Source: Streptomyces sp. LBL (GTDB taxonomy: Bacteria > Actinomycetota > Actinomycetes > Streptomycetales > Streptomycetaceae). Taken from it: a stretch of 64,000 bases of DNA. Of the stretch, positions 16,525 to 24,695 are shown piece after piece. The stretch is from the NCBI RefSeq assembly GCF_029893585.1, contig NZ_JARXYX010000031.1, positions 1-64,000 of the forward strand, given 5' to 3'. Under the pieces are notes generated by a model. The model was not told the origin of the DNA. It searched no databases and worked only from the letters and a program-made list of their open reading frames with translations. Position numbers and translations under genes: made by a program. Positions within the stretch are counted from its first letter, which is position 1. Each line of letters begins with the position of its first letter.

Positions 16525-16932
16525 TCAGCCCTCGTTCTCCTCGGTGCCCTCCTGCTTGGTGCCGGTGACGTTGTAGCTCTTGTCCAGGTACACCTCGACC
16601 GTCGTGCCGTCCGACTTCTTGACCTCCACCGCGAGCATGCCGGGCTTCTCCCTGTCCTCCTCGGACTTCACGACCGTGCCCGGGTACTCGGCCAGCGCCG
16701 CCGCCTCGGCCTTCTGCTTGATCTCGCCGGTCAGCGGCGTCTCCTTCTCCTCACCGGCCTCGTCCTCGGCCGCGCCCGCCTGGGCGTCCCCGGCGTTCTG
16801 CGCCGACTGCTGGGTGTCCGCGGCCTTCGAGCTGCCGGAGTCGGAGTCGGACCCTCCACCACAGGCGACCAGAGCGAACATCAGTACGACGGCGGGAGCG
16901 GCGAGCAGGGCACGACGAGGGAAAGCACGCAT
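16525..16932 (-). CDS. PepSY-domain-like lipoprotein
   Basis: A 135-residue lipoprotein. The signal MRAFPRRALLAAPAVVLMF ends in the lipobox ALVAC, then comes a Ser/Asp/Ala linker. The C-terminal 65 residues (KQKAEAAALAEYPGTVVKSE, then GMLAVEVKKSDGTTVEVYLD) have the helix-plus-strands layout of a PepSY domain, often found as a lipoprotein beside two-component systems and thought to modulate peptidases or signalling. It is probably the first gene of the 16.9-13.5 kb group. Its role as a ligand for the sensor kinase is inference. Confidence 0.8.
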   Translation of the reverse strand: MRAFPRRALLAAPAVVLMFALVACGGGSDSDSGSSKAADTQQSAQNAGDAQAGAAEDEAGEEKETPLTGEIKQKAEAAALAEYPGTVVKSEEDREKPGMLAVEVKKSDGTTVEVYLDKSYNVTGTKQEGTEENEG

Positions 16933-17101
16933 CAGGAATCTCCAGAACGAACTCGGGGTGCGGTGGTCCGTGTGGCCGGATCACCGGGGGACACACATGA
17001 CCCTAGAAACCCGCCCTCCAGAGCACGGCCAACACAGGACAGCAACAGACCAGCAAACCGCCAATGTTTGCCCCGATCGCAAAACGGCAGGTCACAGCCG
17101 T

Positions 17102-17171
17102 CTACTGGCATGGAAGGCGCATGGTGTTCCCCTCCGTGTCGCGAAGCAGCGGAACGAAATCAGGCTCACCG
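17102..17171 (-). pseudogene. 3' fragment of a VOC-family gene
   Basis: Read on the minus strand, the last codons before a TAG give DFVPLLRDTEGNTMRLPCQ, the usual C-terminal strand of glyoxalase/VOC proteins (LRDPEGN). To the right the frame loses similarity and nothing of the domain remains. The rest of the 16933-17412 gap shows nothing I can name. Confidence 0.6.
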
Positions 17172-17412
17172 GCAGGGTGTTACCTCGACGCCGGGCGCAG
17201 AGGAACGACGCTGCGCCGTGTCGTGGTGGCCGTCCACCGGGCCGACCGGCCGGAAGACGAAGCCCGGGAACTGCTCGTGGACCCCTGCTATGACGAGTTC
17301 CCGGGTGCTCGCCGGAGCGTGAGGCAGGTCGTCGGCGATGAGTTCTCCCGCCGTCGGCGGTCTCTTGAGCAGGAGTCTCCAGACAGAGAGACCATCGACA
17401 GCGGAGGACGTC

Positions 17413-17697
17413 ATGGCTACGACCGGGAAAGTGGAGGCGGAGTTCACCGCCGAGCTGAGCAGGAGCGCGGAGAAGGGCAGCTGGACCTGTGTCCGCTGGC
17501 CCGACTCCGTGGCGTTCTTCGGCACCGGGGGCCTGGTCAAGGTCCGCGGGACGATCGACGGGCACCCCTTCCAGAGCTCCTTCATGGCTCTCGGGGACGG
17601 CACGCACATGCTGCCGGTGAAGGCCGAGGTGCGCCGGGCCATCGGGAAGGAGGCGGGGGACACCGTGACCGTGCGGCTTCAGGAGCGTCTCGGCTGA
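17413..17697 (+). CDS. DUF1905 family protein
   Basis: A 94-residue soluble protein of the DUF1905 family, a small beta-barrel found alone or fused to OmdA-type domains; its biochemical role is unknown. Typical features are VEAEFTAELSRS at the start, WTCVRWPDSVAFFGTGG in the middle and AIGKEAGDTVTVRLQER at the end. The ATG at 17413 is preceded by GGAGGAC. A strong hairpin terminator follows 28 nt after its stop, so it is a single-gene unit. Confidence 0.88.
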   Translation: MATTGKVEAEFTAELSRSAEKGSWTCVRWPDSVAFFGTGGLVKVRGTIDGHPFQSSFMALGDGTHMLPVKAEVRRAIGKEAGDTVTVRLQERLG

Positions 17698-17725
17698 TGC
17701 CCCGCCATCGAGCATCGACCGGCAC

Positions 17726-17760
17726 CGACGAGCGCGTCTACCACACCGACGCGCTCGTCG
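17726..17760 (+). terminator. Rho-independent-type hairpin after the DUF1905 gene
   Basis: CGACGAGCGCGTC (17726-17738) and GACGCGCTCGTCG (17748-17760) form a perfect 13-bp stem around a 9-nt loop, extended by one more C-G pair at its base. There is no T tract, as is common in Streptomyces. It is placed to stop transcription from 17413-17697 and possibly from the opposing aldo/keto reductase. Confidence 0.8.
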
Positions 17761-17897
17761 GCAGGTGGCCGTCACCCGCGGCGACGCGCGCGCTCGCAGA
17801 TGGCCCGTGATCTGCGGGCCGCGTTCGGGAAGGACCACGGCTGCCGGGCGCAGACCTGGAGTCCGGCGGCCGGCGCACCCGGCCGCACGAGGCCGTA

Positions 17898-17967
17898 TCG
17901 GCCCCGCAGGTCAGGCCTTGACAATGACGTCGTCGGCCCCGCAGGTCAGGCCTTGACGATGGCGTCG
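17898..17967. repeat. 35-bp tandem duplication across a gene end
   Basis: A 35-bp unit starting TCGGCCCCGCAGGTCAGGCC occurs at 17898 and again at 17933 with two differences. The second copy contains the stop codon and last codons of the minus-strand aldo/keto reductase; the first is a non-coding duplicate just beyond it. Confidence 0.9.
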
Positions 17968-18938
17968 ATCCGCGCCAGCTCCTCCGCGTCGAAGTCCAGA
18001 TTACGGATGGCACCGACGCTGTCCTCCACCTGCTGGGCGCTGCTCGCCCCGATCAGGGCGGAGGTCACCCGGCCGCCGCGCAGGACCCAGGCCAGGGCCA
18101 GCTGCGCCAGCGTCTGGCCGCGGGACGTGGCGATGTCGTCGAGGGCGCGCAGCCGGCCCACCAGTTCCTCGGTGACCGCGTCCGAGTTCAGGAACGGGCT
18201 GTCGCTCGCCGCCCGCGAGCCCTCGGGGATGCCGTCGAGGTAGCGGCCGGTCAGCAGGCCCTGCTCCAGCGGCGAGAAGACGATGGAGCCGACCTGGAGC
18301 TCGTCCAGCGCGTCCAGCAGGCCCTCGTCCTCGGGACGGCGGTCGAGCATCGAGTAGCGCGGCTGGTGGATGAGCAGCGGGGTGCCCAGCTCGCTCAGGA
18401 TGCGTGCGGCCTCCCGGGTCTGCTCCGCCGAATAGTTGGAGATGCCGACGTACAGCGCCTTGCCCTGCTGCACCGCCGTGTGCAGGGCGCCCATCGTCTC
18501 CTCCAGGGGAGTCTCCGGGTCGGGGCGGTGCGAGTAGAAGATGTCGACGTAGTCCAGGCCCATCCGCTGCAGGCTCTGGTCGAGCGAGGACAGCACGTAC
18601 TTCCGCGAGCCCCACTCGCCGTACGGACCGGGCCACATCAGGTAGCCGGCCTTGGTGGAGATGACCAGCTCGTCGCGGTAGGGCGCGAAGTCGGCCTTCA
18701 GCGCCTCGCCGAAGGCCGACTCGGCGGCGCCGGGCGGCGGGCCGTAGTTGTTGGCCAGGTCGAAGTGGGTGACGCCGAGGTCGAAGGCGCGGCGCAGGAT
18801 GGCACGCTGCGTCTCGACGGACCGGTCCGGGCCGAAGTTGTGCCACAGGCCGAGCGAGAGCGCGGGAAGTTTCAGACCGCTGCGTCCGGTGCGCCGGTAG
18901 GGCATGTCCGCGTAGCGGTCGGGATGTGCGGTGTACAA
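17946..18938 (-). CDS. Aldo/keto reductase, YghZ-like
   Basis: A 330-residue aldo/keto reductase of the YghZ (L-glyceraldehyde 3-phosphate reductase) group. The family opening YTAHPDRYADMPYRRTGRSG and LSLGLWHNFG are present. The tetrad is Asp/Tyr in DLANNYG, Lys in VISTKAGY and His in FYSHRPD. I chose the TTG start at 18938 because TGGAG lies 5 nt before it and the protein then begins exactly where the family does. It is divergently transcribed from a LysR gene 117 bp away, its likely regulator. The expected role is detoxification of small aldehydes, with the substrate unproven. Confidence 0.92.
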   Translation of the reverse strand: MYTAHPDRYADMPYRRTGRSGLKLPALSLGLWHNFGPDRSVETQRAILRRAFDLGVTHFDLANNYGPPPGAAESAFGEALKADFAPYRDELVISTKAGYLMWPGPYGEWGSRKYVLSSLDQSLQRMGLDYVDIFYSHRPDPETPLEETMGALHTAVQQGKALYVGISNYSAEQTREAARILSELGTPLLIHQPRYSMLDRRPEDEGLLDALDELQVGSIVFSPLEQGLLTGRYLDGIPEGSRAASDSPFLNSDAVTEELVGRLRALDDIATSRGQTLAQLALAWVLRGGRVTSALIGASSAQQVEDSVGAIRNLDFDAEELARIDAIVKA

Positions 18939-19055
18939 CGCGACTCCAGAGGGGTTGGCACGGTTTCCTGAGAACCGGTGCCCACTCTCTCGCGACCTGG
19001 GCACATTGGTCCAACAGAAGAATCCGATGGAATTCAGCGGATAGGCTTCTCAATC

Positions 19056-19943
19056 ATGGAACTGCGTCATCTCCAGCACTTCGTGGCGGTCGCCGAGGAC
19101 CAGCACTTCACCCGGGCCGCCGAACGGCTGCTGGTCTCCCAGTCGGGGCTGTCCGCCTCCATCCGGACACTGGAGCGGGAGCTGCAGACCCCGCTGTTCG
19201 TGCGGACCACGCGCCGGGTGACGCTCACGCCGGCCGGTCGGGCACTGCTGACCGAGGCGGAGCGGATCCTGGCGCAGGTGCGGTCGGCCCACGAGGCGGT
19301 GGCCGCCGTACAGGGAGTGCTGCGCGGCATGCTCGCGCTCGGGTCGGAGCAGTGCATCGCGGGTCTGCATGTCGCGGGGCTGCTCGCCTCGTTCCGGCGC
19401 CGGCACCCGGACGTGGAGATCTCTCTGCGGCAGGCGGGCTCGGGCGCGCTCGCCGACGAGGTCGCGGCCGGGCGCCTGGACCTGGCGTTCGCCGTCCGGA
19501 CGGCTCAGGAGGACACCGACCAGCTGCGCGTCGTACCGCTGACCAGCGAGCCGATGACGGTGCTGTGCCATCCCAGCCACCGGCTCGCGCGCGCGGGTGC
19601 GGCCGTGACGCCGGAGGATCTCGGCGGGGAGGTCTTCGTGGACTTCCATCCGGACTGGGGCCCGCGCCGGACCACCGATGCCGCCTTCGCCGCCGCGGGC
19701 GTCCGCCGGAGCGTCGCACTGGAGGTCAACGACGTGCACAGCCTCCTGGACCTGGTGGACGAGGACCTCGGCATCGCCGTCGTACCCCGGCACTTCCGGC
19801 ACAAGCGCGAGTCGCTCACCGCCCTCCCGGTCAAGGGCACCGGTGAGACCGTGTACGAGACCGTCGCCCTGCTGCCGCCCGCGCAGGCCACGAGCCCGGC
19901 GGCGCGGGCGCTGATGGCCCTCCTGGAAACAGAGGGCGCATGA
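19056..19943 (+). CDS. LysR-family transcriptional regulator
   Basis: A 295-residue LysR regulator. The winged helix-turn-helix is at the N-terminus (MELRHLQHFVAVAEDQHFTR, then VSQSGLSASIRTLERELQ), followed by the linker helix and a periplasmic-binding-protein-like effector domain with RLDLAFAV. The start at 19056 gives the standard MELRHL opening. It faces the aldo/keto reductase gene divergently, the usual LysR arrangement for controlling a neighbour and itself. The 117-bp intergenic region should contain its site. A DinB-like gene follows 19 nt downstream and may be co-transcribed. Confidence 0.92.
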   Translation: MELRHLQHFVAVAEDQHFTRAAERLLVSQSGLSASIRTLERELQTPLFVRTTRRVTLTPAGRALLTEAERILAQVRSAHEAVAAVQGVLRGMLALGSEQCIAGLHVAGLLASFRRRHPDVEISLRQAGSGALADEVAAGRLDLAFAVRTAQEDTDQLRVVPLTSEPMTVLCHPSHRLARAGAAVTPEDLGGEVFVDFHPDWGPRRTTDAAFAAAGVRRSVALEVNDVHSLLDLVDEDLGIAVVPRHFRHKRESLTALPVKGTGETVYETVALLPPAQATSPAARALMALLETEGA

Positions 19944-19962
19944 AGACAGCGGATGCGCGAGG

Positions 19963-20487
19963 GTGGACCTCATGCATGCCAAGGACATCCTCATCGACGC
20001 GTACGGCCGCATCCAGGAAGAAGTCCACGCCACCGTCGACGGGCTGAGCCCGGACGACCTCAACGCCCGGCCCTCTGCTGACGCCAACTCCGTCTGCTGG
20101 CTGATCTGGCATCTCACCCGGGTCCAGGACGACCACGTCGCCGACGCCTCGGGGCTCGACCAGGTCTGGCTGACCGAGGGCTGGGAGAAACGGTTCGGCC
20201 TCGGACTTCCGCGCCTTGACACCGGGTACGGGCACAGCTCCGCGAAGGTCGCCAGGGTGCGGGTCGACTCCGGTGCCCTCCTGACCGGGTACTACGACGC
20301 CGTGCACGAGCAGACGCTCGGGTATCTGCGCGGGATTGCCGCCAAGGAGTTCGAGCGGGTCGTGGACGAGCGCTGGGATCCGCCGGTGACGCTGGCCGTC
20401 CGCCTGGTCAGCGTCCTGTCCGACGATCTCCAGCACGTCGGACAGGCCGCCTACGTCAGGGGGCTGGTGCGGAGCGCGGCCTCGTAG
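19963..20487 (+). CDS. DinB/DUF664-like protein
   Basis: A 174-residue four-helix protein of the DinB superfamily, which includes mycothiol-dependent S-transferases with a three-His metal site. Matching signatures are a DGLSPDDLNARPSADANSVC segment, WLIWHLTRVQDDHV with one metal-type His, and SVLSDDLQHVGQAAYVRGL near the end with another. The start is GTG 19963 or ATG 19972; both follow GGTGGA-like sequence. It overlaps the end of the convergent adenosine deaminase gene by 37 bp. Confidence 0.85.
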   Translation: MDLMHAKDILIDAYGRIQEEVHATVDGLSPDDLNARPSADANSVCWLIWHLTRVQDDHVADASGLDQVWLTEGWEKRFGLGLPRLDTGYGHSSAKVARVRVDSGALLTGYYDAVHEQTLGYLRGIAAKEFERVVDERWDPPVTLAVRLVSVLSDDLQHVGQAAYVRGLVRSAAS

Positions 20488-21539
20488 CCCGGCAGCACGA
20501 CGTCGTCGATGAGGGCGCTGCGCTCGTCGAACGGGATGAACGCGGTCTTCAGCGCGTTCACTGTGACCGTGCGCAGGTCCTCGACCGTCCAGCCCGCCCT
20601 CTCGACCAGCAGGGACATCTCCCGGGTCATCGTCGTGCCCGACACCAGCCGGTTGTCGGTGTTGAGGGTGACCCGGAAGCCGAGGTCCTTCAGGGCCGTG
20701 ATCGGGTGCTCGGCGATCGAGGTGGCGGCGCCGGTCTGGAGGTTCGACGTCGGGCACATCTCCAGCGCGACACGACGGTCGCGTACCCAGCCGGCGAGAC
20801 GGCCGAGCTTGCCGTCCACTATGTCGTCGGTGATGCGGACGCCGTGCCCGATGCGCTGGGCGCCGCACACCTGGAGGGCCTGGTGGATGCTGGGCAGGCC
20901 GTGCGCCTCGCCGGCGTGGATGGTGAACGGGACGTTCTCGCGGCGCAGGTACGCGAAGGCGGCCAGATGGTCGGCGGGCGGGAACCCGTCCTCGGCACCG
21001 GCGATGTCGAAGCCGACGACACCCGCGTCCCGGAAGGCGACGGCCAGGTCGGCGGTCTCCTTGGTGCGGTCGAACATCCGCATCCCGCACAGCAGGGTGC
21101 CGACCCGGACCGGGGTGCCCGCGGCGGCCGCCTTCGCCATCCCGGTCGCGAGACCTTCCTGGACGGTCTCGACGACCTCGGGAAGGGCCAGCCCGCCCCT
21201 CAGCATCAGCTCGGGGGCGTAGCGCACCTCGCCGTACACGACACCGTCCGCGGCAAGGTCGAGGACGTACTCCTCGGCGCTGCGCAGCAGGCCCTCGCGG
21301 GACTGCAGCACGGCCAGCGTGTGCTCGAAGGTGGCTATGTAGCGCACCAGGTCACCGGAGCCGGCGGCCCCGACGTACCAGGCGGCCAGCTCGTCCGGGT
21401 CGGTGGTGGGCAGCGGGTGGCCGACCGCGTCCGCGAGCTCCACCACGGTGGCGGGGCGCAGGCCGCCGTCGAGGTGGTCGTGCAGCACAGCCTTGGGCAG
21501 CCGGCGGAGGGTGTCGGTGTCGATGCGGGGGGCGGTCAT
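20451..21539 (-). CDS. add: Adenosine deaminase
   Basis: A 362-residue cytoplasmic zinc enzyme converting adenosine to inosine in purine salvage. The zinc-binding pair is in LHDHLDGG, a third His and the catalytic Glu region in TIHAGEAHG, a further His in RIGHGVRI, and the metal Asp in TLNTDNRLVSGTTMTRE. The length matches actinobacterial Add. The ATG is followed by MTAPRIDTDTLRRLPKAVLH. It lies 24 bp downstream of a VOC gene on the same strand, so the two are probably one transcript. Its last 37 bp overlap the opposing DinB-like gene. Confidence 0.95.
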   Translation of the reverse strand: MTAPRIDTDTLRRLPKAVLHDHLDGGLRPATVVELADAVGHPLPTTDPDELAAWYVGAAGSGDLVRYIATFEHTLAVLQSREGLLRSAEEYVLDLAADGVVYGEVRYAPELMLRGGLALPEVVETVQEGLATGMAKAAAAGTPVRVGTLLCGMRMFDRTKETADLAVAFRDAGVVGFDIAGAEDGFPPADHLAAFAYLRRENVPFTIHAGEAHGLPSIHQALQVCGAQRIGHGVRITDDIVDGKLGRLAGWVRDRRVALEMCPTSNLQTGAATSIAEHPITALKDLGFRVTLNTDNRLVSGTTMTREMSLLVERAGWTVEDLRTVTVNALKTAFIPFDERSALIDDVVLPGYEAALRTSPLT

Positions 21540-21563
21540 GTGCGTGTTCCTCGGCAGTGGTTC

Positions 21564-21959
21564 TCAGTCGGTGGACGGCTGGAGCAGGTCCCAGCGGTTT
21601 CCGTACAGGTCCTGGAAGACGGCGACCGAGCCGTAGGGCTCGTGGCGGGGCTCCTCCAGGAAGGTCACACCCGCGGCGAGCATGCGGGCGTGGTCGCGGG
21701 CGAAGTCGTCGGTGTGCAGGAAGAACCCGACCCGCCCGCCGGTCTGGTCGCCGACGCGGGCGCGCTGGGCCTCGTCCTTGGCGGCGGCCAGCAGCAGATC
21801 GGCGCCGTCCTGCCTGGTGCCCGGCCGTACGACGACCCAGCGGGAGCCGTCCGGGCGCGGGGTGTCCTCGACGAGACGGAAACCGAGGGCCTCGGTGTAG
21901 AAGCGGAGGGCCTCGTCGTAGTCGTCGACGACAAGGGTGATCAGGGCGACGCGTCTCAT
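21564..21959 (-). CDS. VOC (glyoxalase/bleomycin resistance) family protein
   Basis: A 131-residue single-domain VOC protein. Characteristic blocks are ITLVVDDYDEALRFYTEALG at the start, RVGFFLHTDDFARDHARM in the middle and AVFQDLYGNRWDLLQP at the end, with His and Glu at metal-type positions. Its substrate is unknown. It is the first gene of a likely two-gene unit with adenosine deaminase. Upstream, near 21995-22010, is an AT-rich stretch with ACGT-AAA-ACGT (21999-22009) that could be part of its promoter or an operator. Confidence 0.9.
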   Translation of the reverse strand: MRRVALITLVVDDYDEALRFYTEALGFRLVEDTPRPDGSRWVVVRPGTRQDGADLLLAAAKDEAQRARVGDQTGGRVGFFLHTDDFARDHARMLAAGVTFLEEPRHEPYGSVAVFQDLYGNRWDLLQPSTD

Positions 21960-22109
21960 CGGGACCTTTCGGAGCGGGTGACCGACGGGAGAGGTTATAC
22001 GTAAAACGTCTGGTGCGCCAGTCAGTCCCGTCGACGACCCCGGGGGTGCTGGGGAACGGTGATTCCGTGCGTGGCAGGCTGGTGATCACGCCGGGGTCAC
22101 GGGCTCCGG

Positions 22110-22198
22110 CGTCCCCCGCCCGCCCCGTCCACCGCGCCGAGTCGGCCGCCCGCGCCTGGGAGACCACGGTGCCCTTCCTGCACAAGCAGCTGGGGTGA
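22110..22198 (+). pseudogene. 3' fragment of a dienelactone-hydrolase-type gene
   Basis: The frame ending at 22198 reads ESAARAWETTVPFLHKQLG, which is how many dienelactone hydrolases end (AW-R-TL-FL-KHLG). No nucleophile motif or other part of the fold lies upstream, where the VOC gene promoter begins. The rest of the 21960-22383 gap contains this fragment and a short repeat array. Confidence 0.5.
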
Positions 22199-22273
22199 TG
22201 TGGAGACCCGGTCGTAGGGCCTGTCCTGGTTGCGAAACGCCGTCGGCCGTAACACCTGACCGTACGGCGCGTG

Positions 22274-22354
22274 TACGTGCCGCACGGTCAGGTGTACGTG
22301 CCGTTCGCCGAGTGTGCGTGCCGCACGCCGCGCATACGTGCCGGACGGCGCGGC
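22274..22354. repeat. Degenerate 20-21-bp repeat, four copies
   Basis: Four units on the pattern TACGTGCCGNACGNCGNG begin near 22274, 22295, 22315 and 22335. They sit in the non-coding gap beyond the end of the maltokinase-cap-like gene. The purpose is unknown. Confidence 0.7.
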
Positions 22355-22383
22355 GCCGCGGAGATCCACCAGAAGGGCCCTGG

Positions 22384-23046
22384 CTAGGACCGGGCGCCGG
22401 CGTACAGGGCGGCGAACAGCCCGTGAGCGCGCTCACCGTCCGGCTGCTGCCAAGGGCCGGCGACGTGGCCGATCGCTCCCCCCGGGACGAGGGACGCGGC
22501 CTCCGGGGCGGGGCGCAGGACCCGGTGGAGGCGGAGTGTCGCGCCCTTTGGCAGGGACAGCTCGGTGCCCTCTTCATCGTCGTCGACGGCGACGGCGCCC
22601 GAAGCGAGAGGGACGTCCCCCGCACAGGAGCGGGTGACGTCGTTGTCCGGGGTGTCGCTGACGCTCTGGGCCTGAGCCTGGGCGCTGCCCTCGATCAGGG
22701 CGAGCAACTGGGTCACCAGGACCGGGTCGTGGGAGCCGTCGTAGGCCCAGCGGGTGCCGAGCACCCCGTGCTCCATGGTGCCGACCAGGGCGTGCTCCGC
22801 CCCGGCGAGCGGGGCGCCGCGATAGGTGAGCGGCACCAGGTAGGCGGCCGGTAGGTTCCCGGAGGTGTCGGTGGCCACCATGAACTCGATGCCGACCTCG
22901 CCCTTCGGGTCGTCCAGCCGGAAGCCACCCGCCTTGGCCAGCACGGGTTCGCCCGGGCCTCCCGCGTACCAGGGACGGGTGGGCAGCCAGGCGGTGAGGA
23001 GTTCGAGCTTGGTCGGCTTGACGGTGGTGCGGTGGATGACGGCCAT
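22384..23046 (-). CDS. Maltokinase N-terminal-cap-like protein
   Basis: A 220-residue soluble protein resembling the N-terminal cap domain of mycobacterial maltokinase and the Cg0192-type stand-alone proteins. Visible blocks are MAVIHRTTVKPTKLELLTAW, GFRLDDPKGEVGIEFMVATD, YLVPLTYRGAPLAGAEHALV and GTRWAYDGSHDPV. No kinase catalytic domain follows, so it is probably a stand-alone cap of unknown role. The start at 23046 gives the family N-terminus. It is a single gene with no close partner. Confidence 0.85.
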   Translation of the reverse strand: MAVIHRTTVKPTKLELLTAWLPTRPWYAGGPGEPVLAKAGGFRLDDPKGEVGIEFMVATDTSGNLPAAYLVPLTYRGAPLAGAEHALVGTMEHGVLGTRWAYDGSHDPVLVTQLLALIEGSAQAQAQSVSDTPDNDVTRSCAGDVPLASGAVAVDDDEEGTELSLPKGATLRLHRVLRPAPEAASLVPGGAIGHVAGPWQQPDGERAHGLFAALYAGARS

Positions 23047-23373
23047 GCGTCCGGTTCTCTTTCCGTGGAGCGGATGCGGGCCTTCACTCTGGGCCACCGC
23101 CGGTGCCCGGCTCAAGCGGCTTTACGGTGCGGCGCCTTGAGCGCGGCCGGTTCCTCGTCGTGAGCGGCGGTCGCTTCGTACGGCCCGGTCTCGTCGGCGA
23201 CGCGGAGAACCGTACGAAGACGGACGGAGAAGGCGGCCGTGTCGATGTGCTGCACACCGAGCCCGGCCGCCCTGCGCCGCGGTGATCGACCGCTCGTGCC
23301 GGAGGTCATCGTCAGCGCCCGACAGACCTCCGCCGCACCGGCGTACCCACGTGACGCGCTCCGGCGCATCCCC
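23047..23373. other. Gene-poor gap with a possible decayed frame
   Basis: The minus strand has an open stretch ending at about 23112 whose last residues include HIDTAAFSVRLRTVLRVADE and EEPAALKAPHRKAA. It looks coding-like but has no good start, and I cannot assign a family. No hairpin terminator is evident for the chitinase gene that ends at 23374. Confidence 0.4.
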
Positions 23374-24261
23374 TCAGCAGTACAGATTCCCGCCCGGTGA
23401 CACCCCGAGGAGCTGCGCGAACTGCTGGTACTTGGTCACCCGGCTCTGCACCTGTGCCGGGTTCTTGCCGTCGCACTCCAGGGAGCCGTTGATGCTGCGG
23501 ATGGTCTGGCCGAATCCGGCGCCGTTGACCATGGCGTTGTGCGAGGTCATGGTGCCGGGTCCGGACTGGGTGTTCCAGTACCACAGGCCCGTTTTCCAGG
23601 CGACGGCCGCGTCGTTCTGCACCAGCCACGGGTTGTTGAGCAGGTCGATGCCGAGCGCGTCGCCGGCGGCCTTGTAGTTGAAGTTCCAGCTGAGTTGGAT
23701 CGGGCCGCGCCCGTAGTACGCCGCCTGACCGGCGGGACAGCCGTAGGGCTGGCTCGAGTCGCAGTAGTGCGGATAGTTGGCGGTGTTCTGCTCGACCACG
23801 TACACCAACCCGCCGGTCTCGTGGCTGACGTTGGCGAGGAAGGCGGCGGCTTCCTGCTTCTTCACCGTGTCGCTGCCGGTCGTGGCGAAGCCGGGGTAGG
23901 CACTGAGGGCGGCGGTGAGGCCGCTGTAGGTGTAGAAGGAACTCCGGCCCGGGAACATCTGGTTGAACTGTGCTTCGCTCACCACGAAGGTACCGACGGG
24001 CGTGGAGCCGCCGTCGCAGGCGTAGGGCTCCCAGTACCACGTGCTGATCGTCGGGTCGTAGCCCGGGTTGTCGTGTTCGGCGATGTAGGCCTTGCCGTCG
24101 GTGTAGCGCACGATGTCGCCGGTGGCGTACGCCCGTCCCGCCACCCAGCTCGGATAGCTGGAGCACGCGGCGGCGGACGCGGGCGGGGCCGGCAGCAGCA
24201 CCGGGACGGCAGCGCCGAGGACGAGAGCGGTCACCACGGCGGAGATACGGCGTCTCGACAC
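23374..24261 (-). CDS. chiF: Secreted family 19 chitinase with chitin-binding domain
   Basis: A 295-residue secreted endochitinase. A Sec signal (RRRISAVVTALVLGAAVPVL, cleavage near ASAAA) is followed by a CBM5/12-type chitin-binding domain (YPSWVAGRAYATGDIVRYTD, then WYWEPYAC) and a GH19 catalytic domain with the Glu-containing SHETGG, YYGRGPIQLSWNFNY and KTGLWYWN. The GTG at 24261 has AAGGAG 8 nt upstream. Twin DasR-type sites lie 140-170 bp upstream, so N-acetylglucosamine should induce it. The symbol chiF rests on GH19 type, domain order and my memory that the S. coelicolor GH19 gene SCO7263 lies near clpP3. Confidence 0.92.
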   Translation of the reverse strand: MSRRRISAVVTALVLGAAVPVLLPAPPASAAACSSYPSWVAGRAYATGDIVRYTDGKAYIAEHDNPGYDPTISTWYWEPYACDGGSTPVGTFVVSEAQFNQMFPGRSSFYTYSGLTAALSAYPGFATTGSDTVKKQEAAAFLANVSHETGGLVYVVEQNTANYPHYCDSSQPYGCPAGQAAYYGRGPIQLSWNFNYKAAGDALGIDLLNNPWLVQNDAAVAWKTGLWYWNTQSGPGTMTSHNAMVNGAGFGQTIRSINGSLECDGKNPAQVQSRVTKYQQFAQLLGVSPGGNLYC

Positions 24262-24400
24262 AGGATCAACTCCTTTGCGGAGCACGGCCGCACCCGGACA
24301 AGGGCAGGGCGGAGCCGGGCCTTGTGCGCACGTGCCGGTCGGGCCGGCCACGGCGTGGGCGCGGCCGTGGTGGGGGGTGTGGCAGCACACTCAACCCCTT

Positions 24401-24431
24401 TGGTCTGTACCAGTCAAGGGTGTAGACCAGT
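24401..24431 (-). promoter_or_regulatory. Twin DasR-responsive elements of the chitinase promoter
   Basis: On the minus strand, ACTGGTCTACACCC and ACTGGTACAGACCA follow each other with a 17-bp period, each inside TTGACTGGT. Both resemble the DasR site ACTGGTCTAGACCA and also form the direct repeats known from Streptomyces chitinase promoters. Repression by DasR, relieved by glucosamine-6-phosphate, is established for such genes; here it is inferred. Confidence 0.8.
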
Positions 24432-24552
24432 CAACTCGCGCGGGCCGCAGAGAATGGCTCCACCCAGGAACGCACCGCCCACAACCACACGGCCCGAGGC
24501 GACAGGCCGGACAAATCAGTCGCACACGGGTAGGTCAGACGCAAACGAATAG

Positions 24553-24641
24553 GTCGGGCGGACGGGCTGGACCGACTGGACCGGACAGACCGGATGGACC
24601 GAACAGACCAGGTGGGCCGGACAGACCGGACGGGCCGGACA
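24553..24641. repeat. Degenerate GGAC(A)GACCGGA-type repeats
   Basis: About 90 bp made of near-copies of GACCGGACAGACCGGA and GGGCCGGACAGACCGGACGG. They lie between the chitinase promoter and the end of the ECF sigma factor gene. No coding potential is credible. The 24262-24695 gap otherwise holds only the chitinase promoter. Confidence 0.7.
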
Positions 24642-24695
24642 AGCCGTCGCTCGAAGAGCGTCTCGCGCAGACGGTGGCACTGCGCCGTACGCCAC

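Noticed and set aside
21999..22009. ACGT-AAA-ACGT as a regulator operator before the VOC gene
   Set aside because: The arms are only 4 bp and self-complementary. It could as easily be promoter AT-richness, so I noted it only in the VOC entry.
24553..24641. A possible DasR or GntR operator cluster in the GGACAGACCGG repeats
   Set aside because: The repeats lack the ACTGGT...ACCA dyad and are too degenerate. Only the 24401-24431 sites fit DasR.
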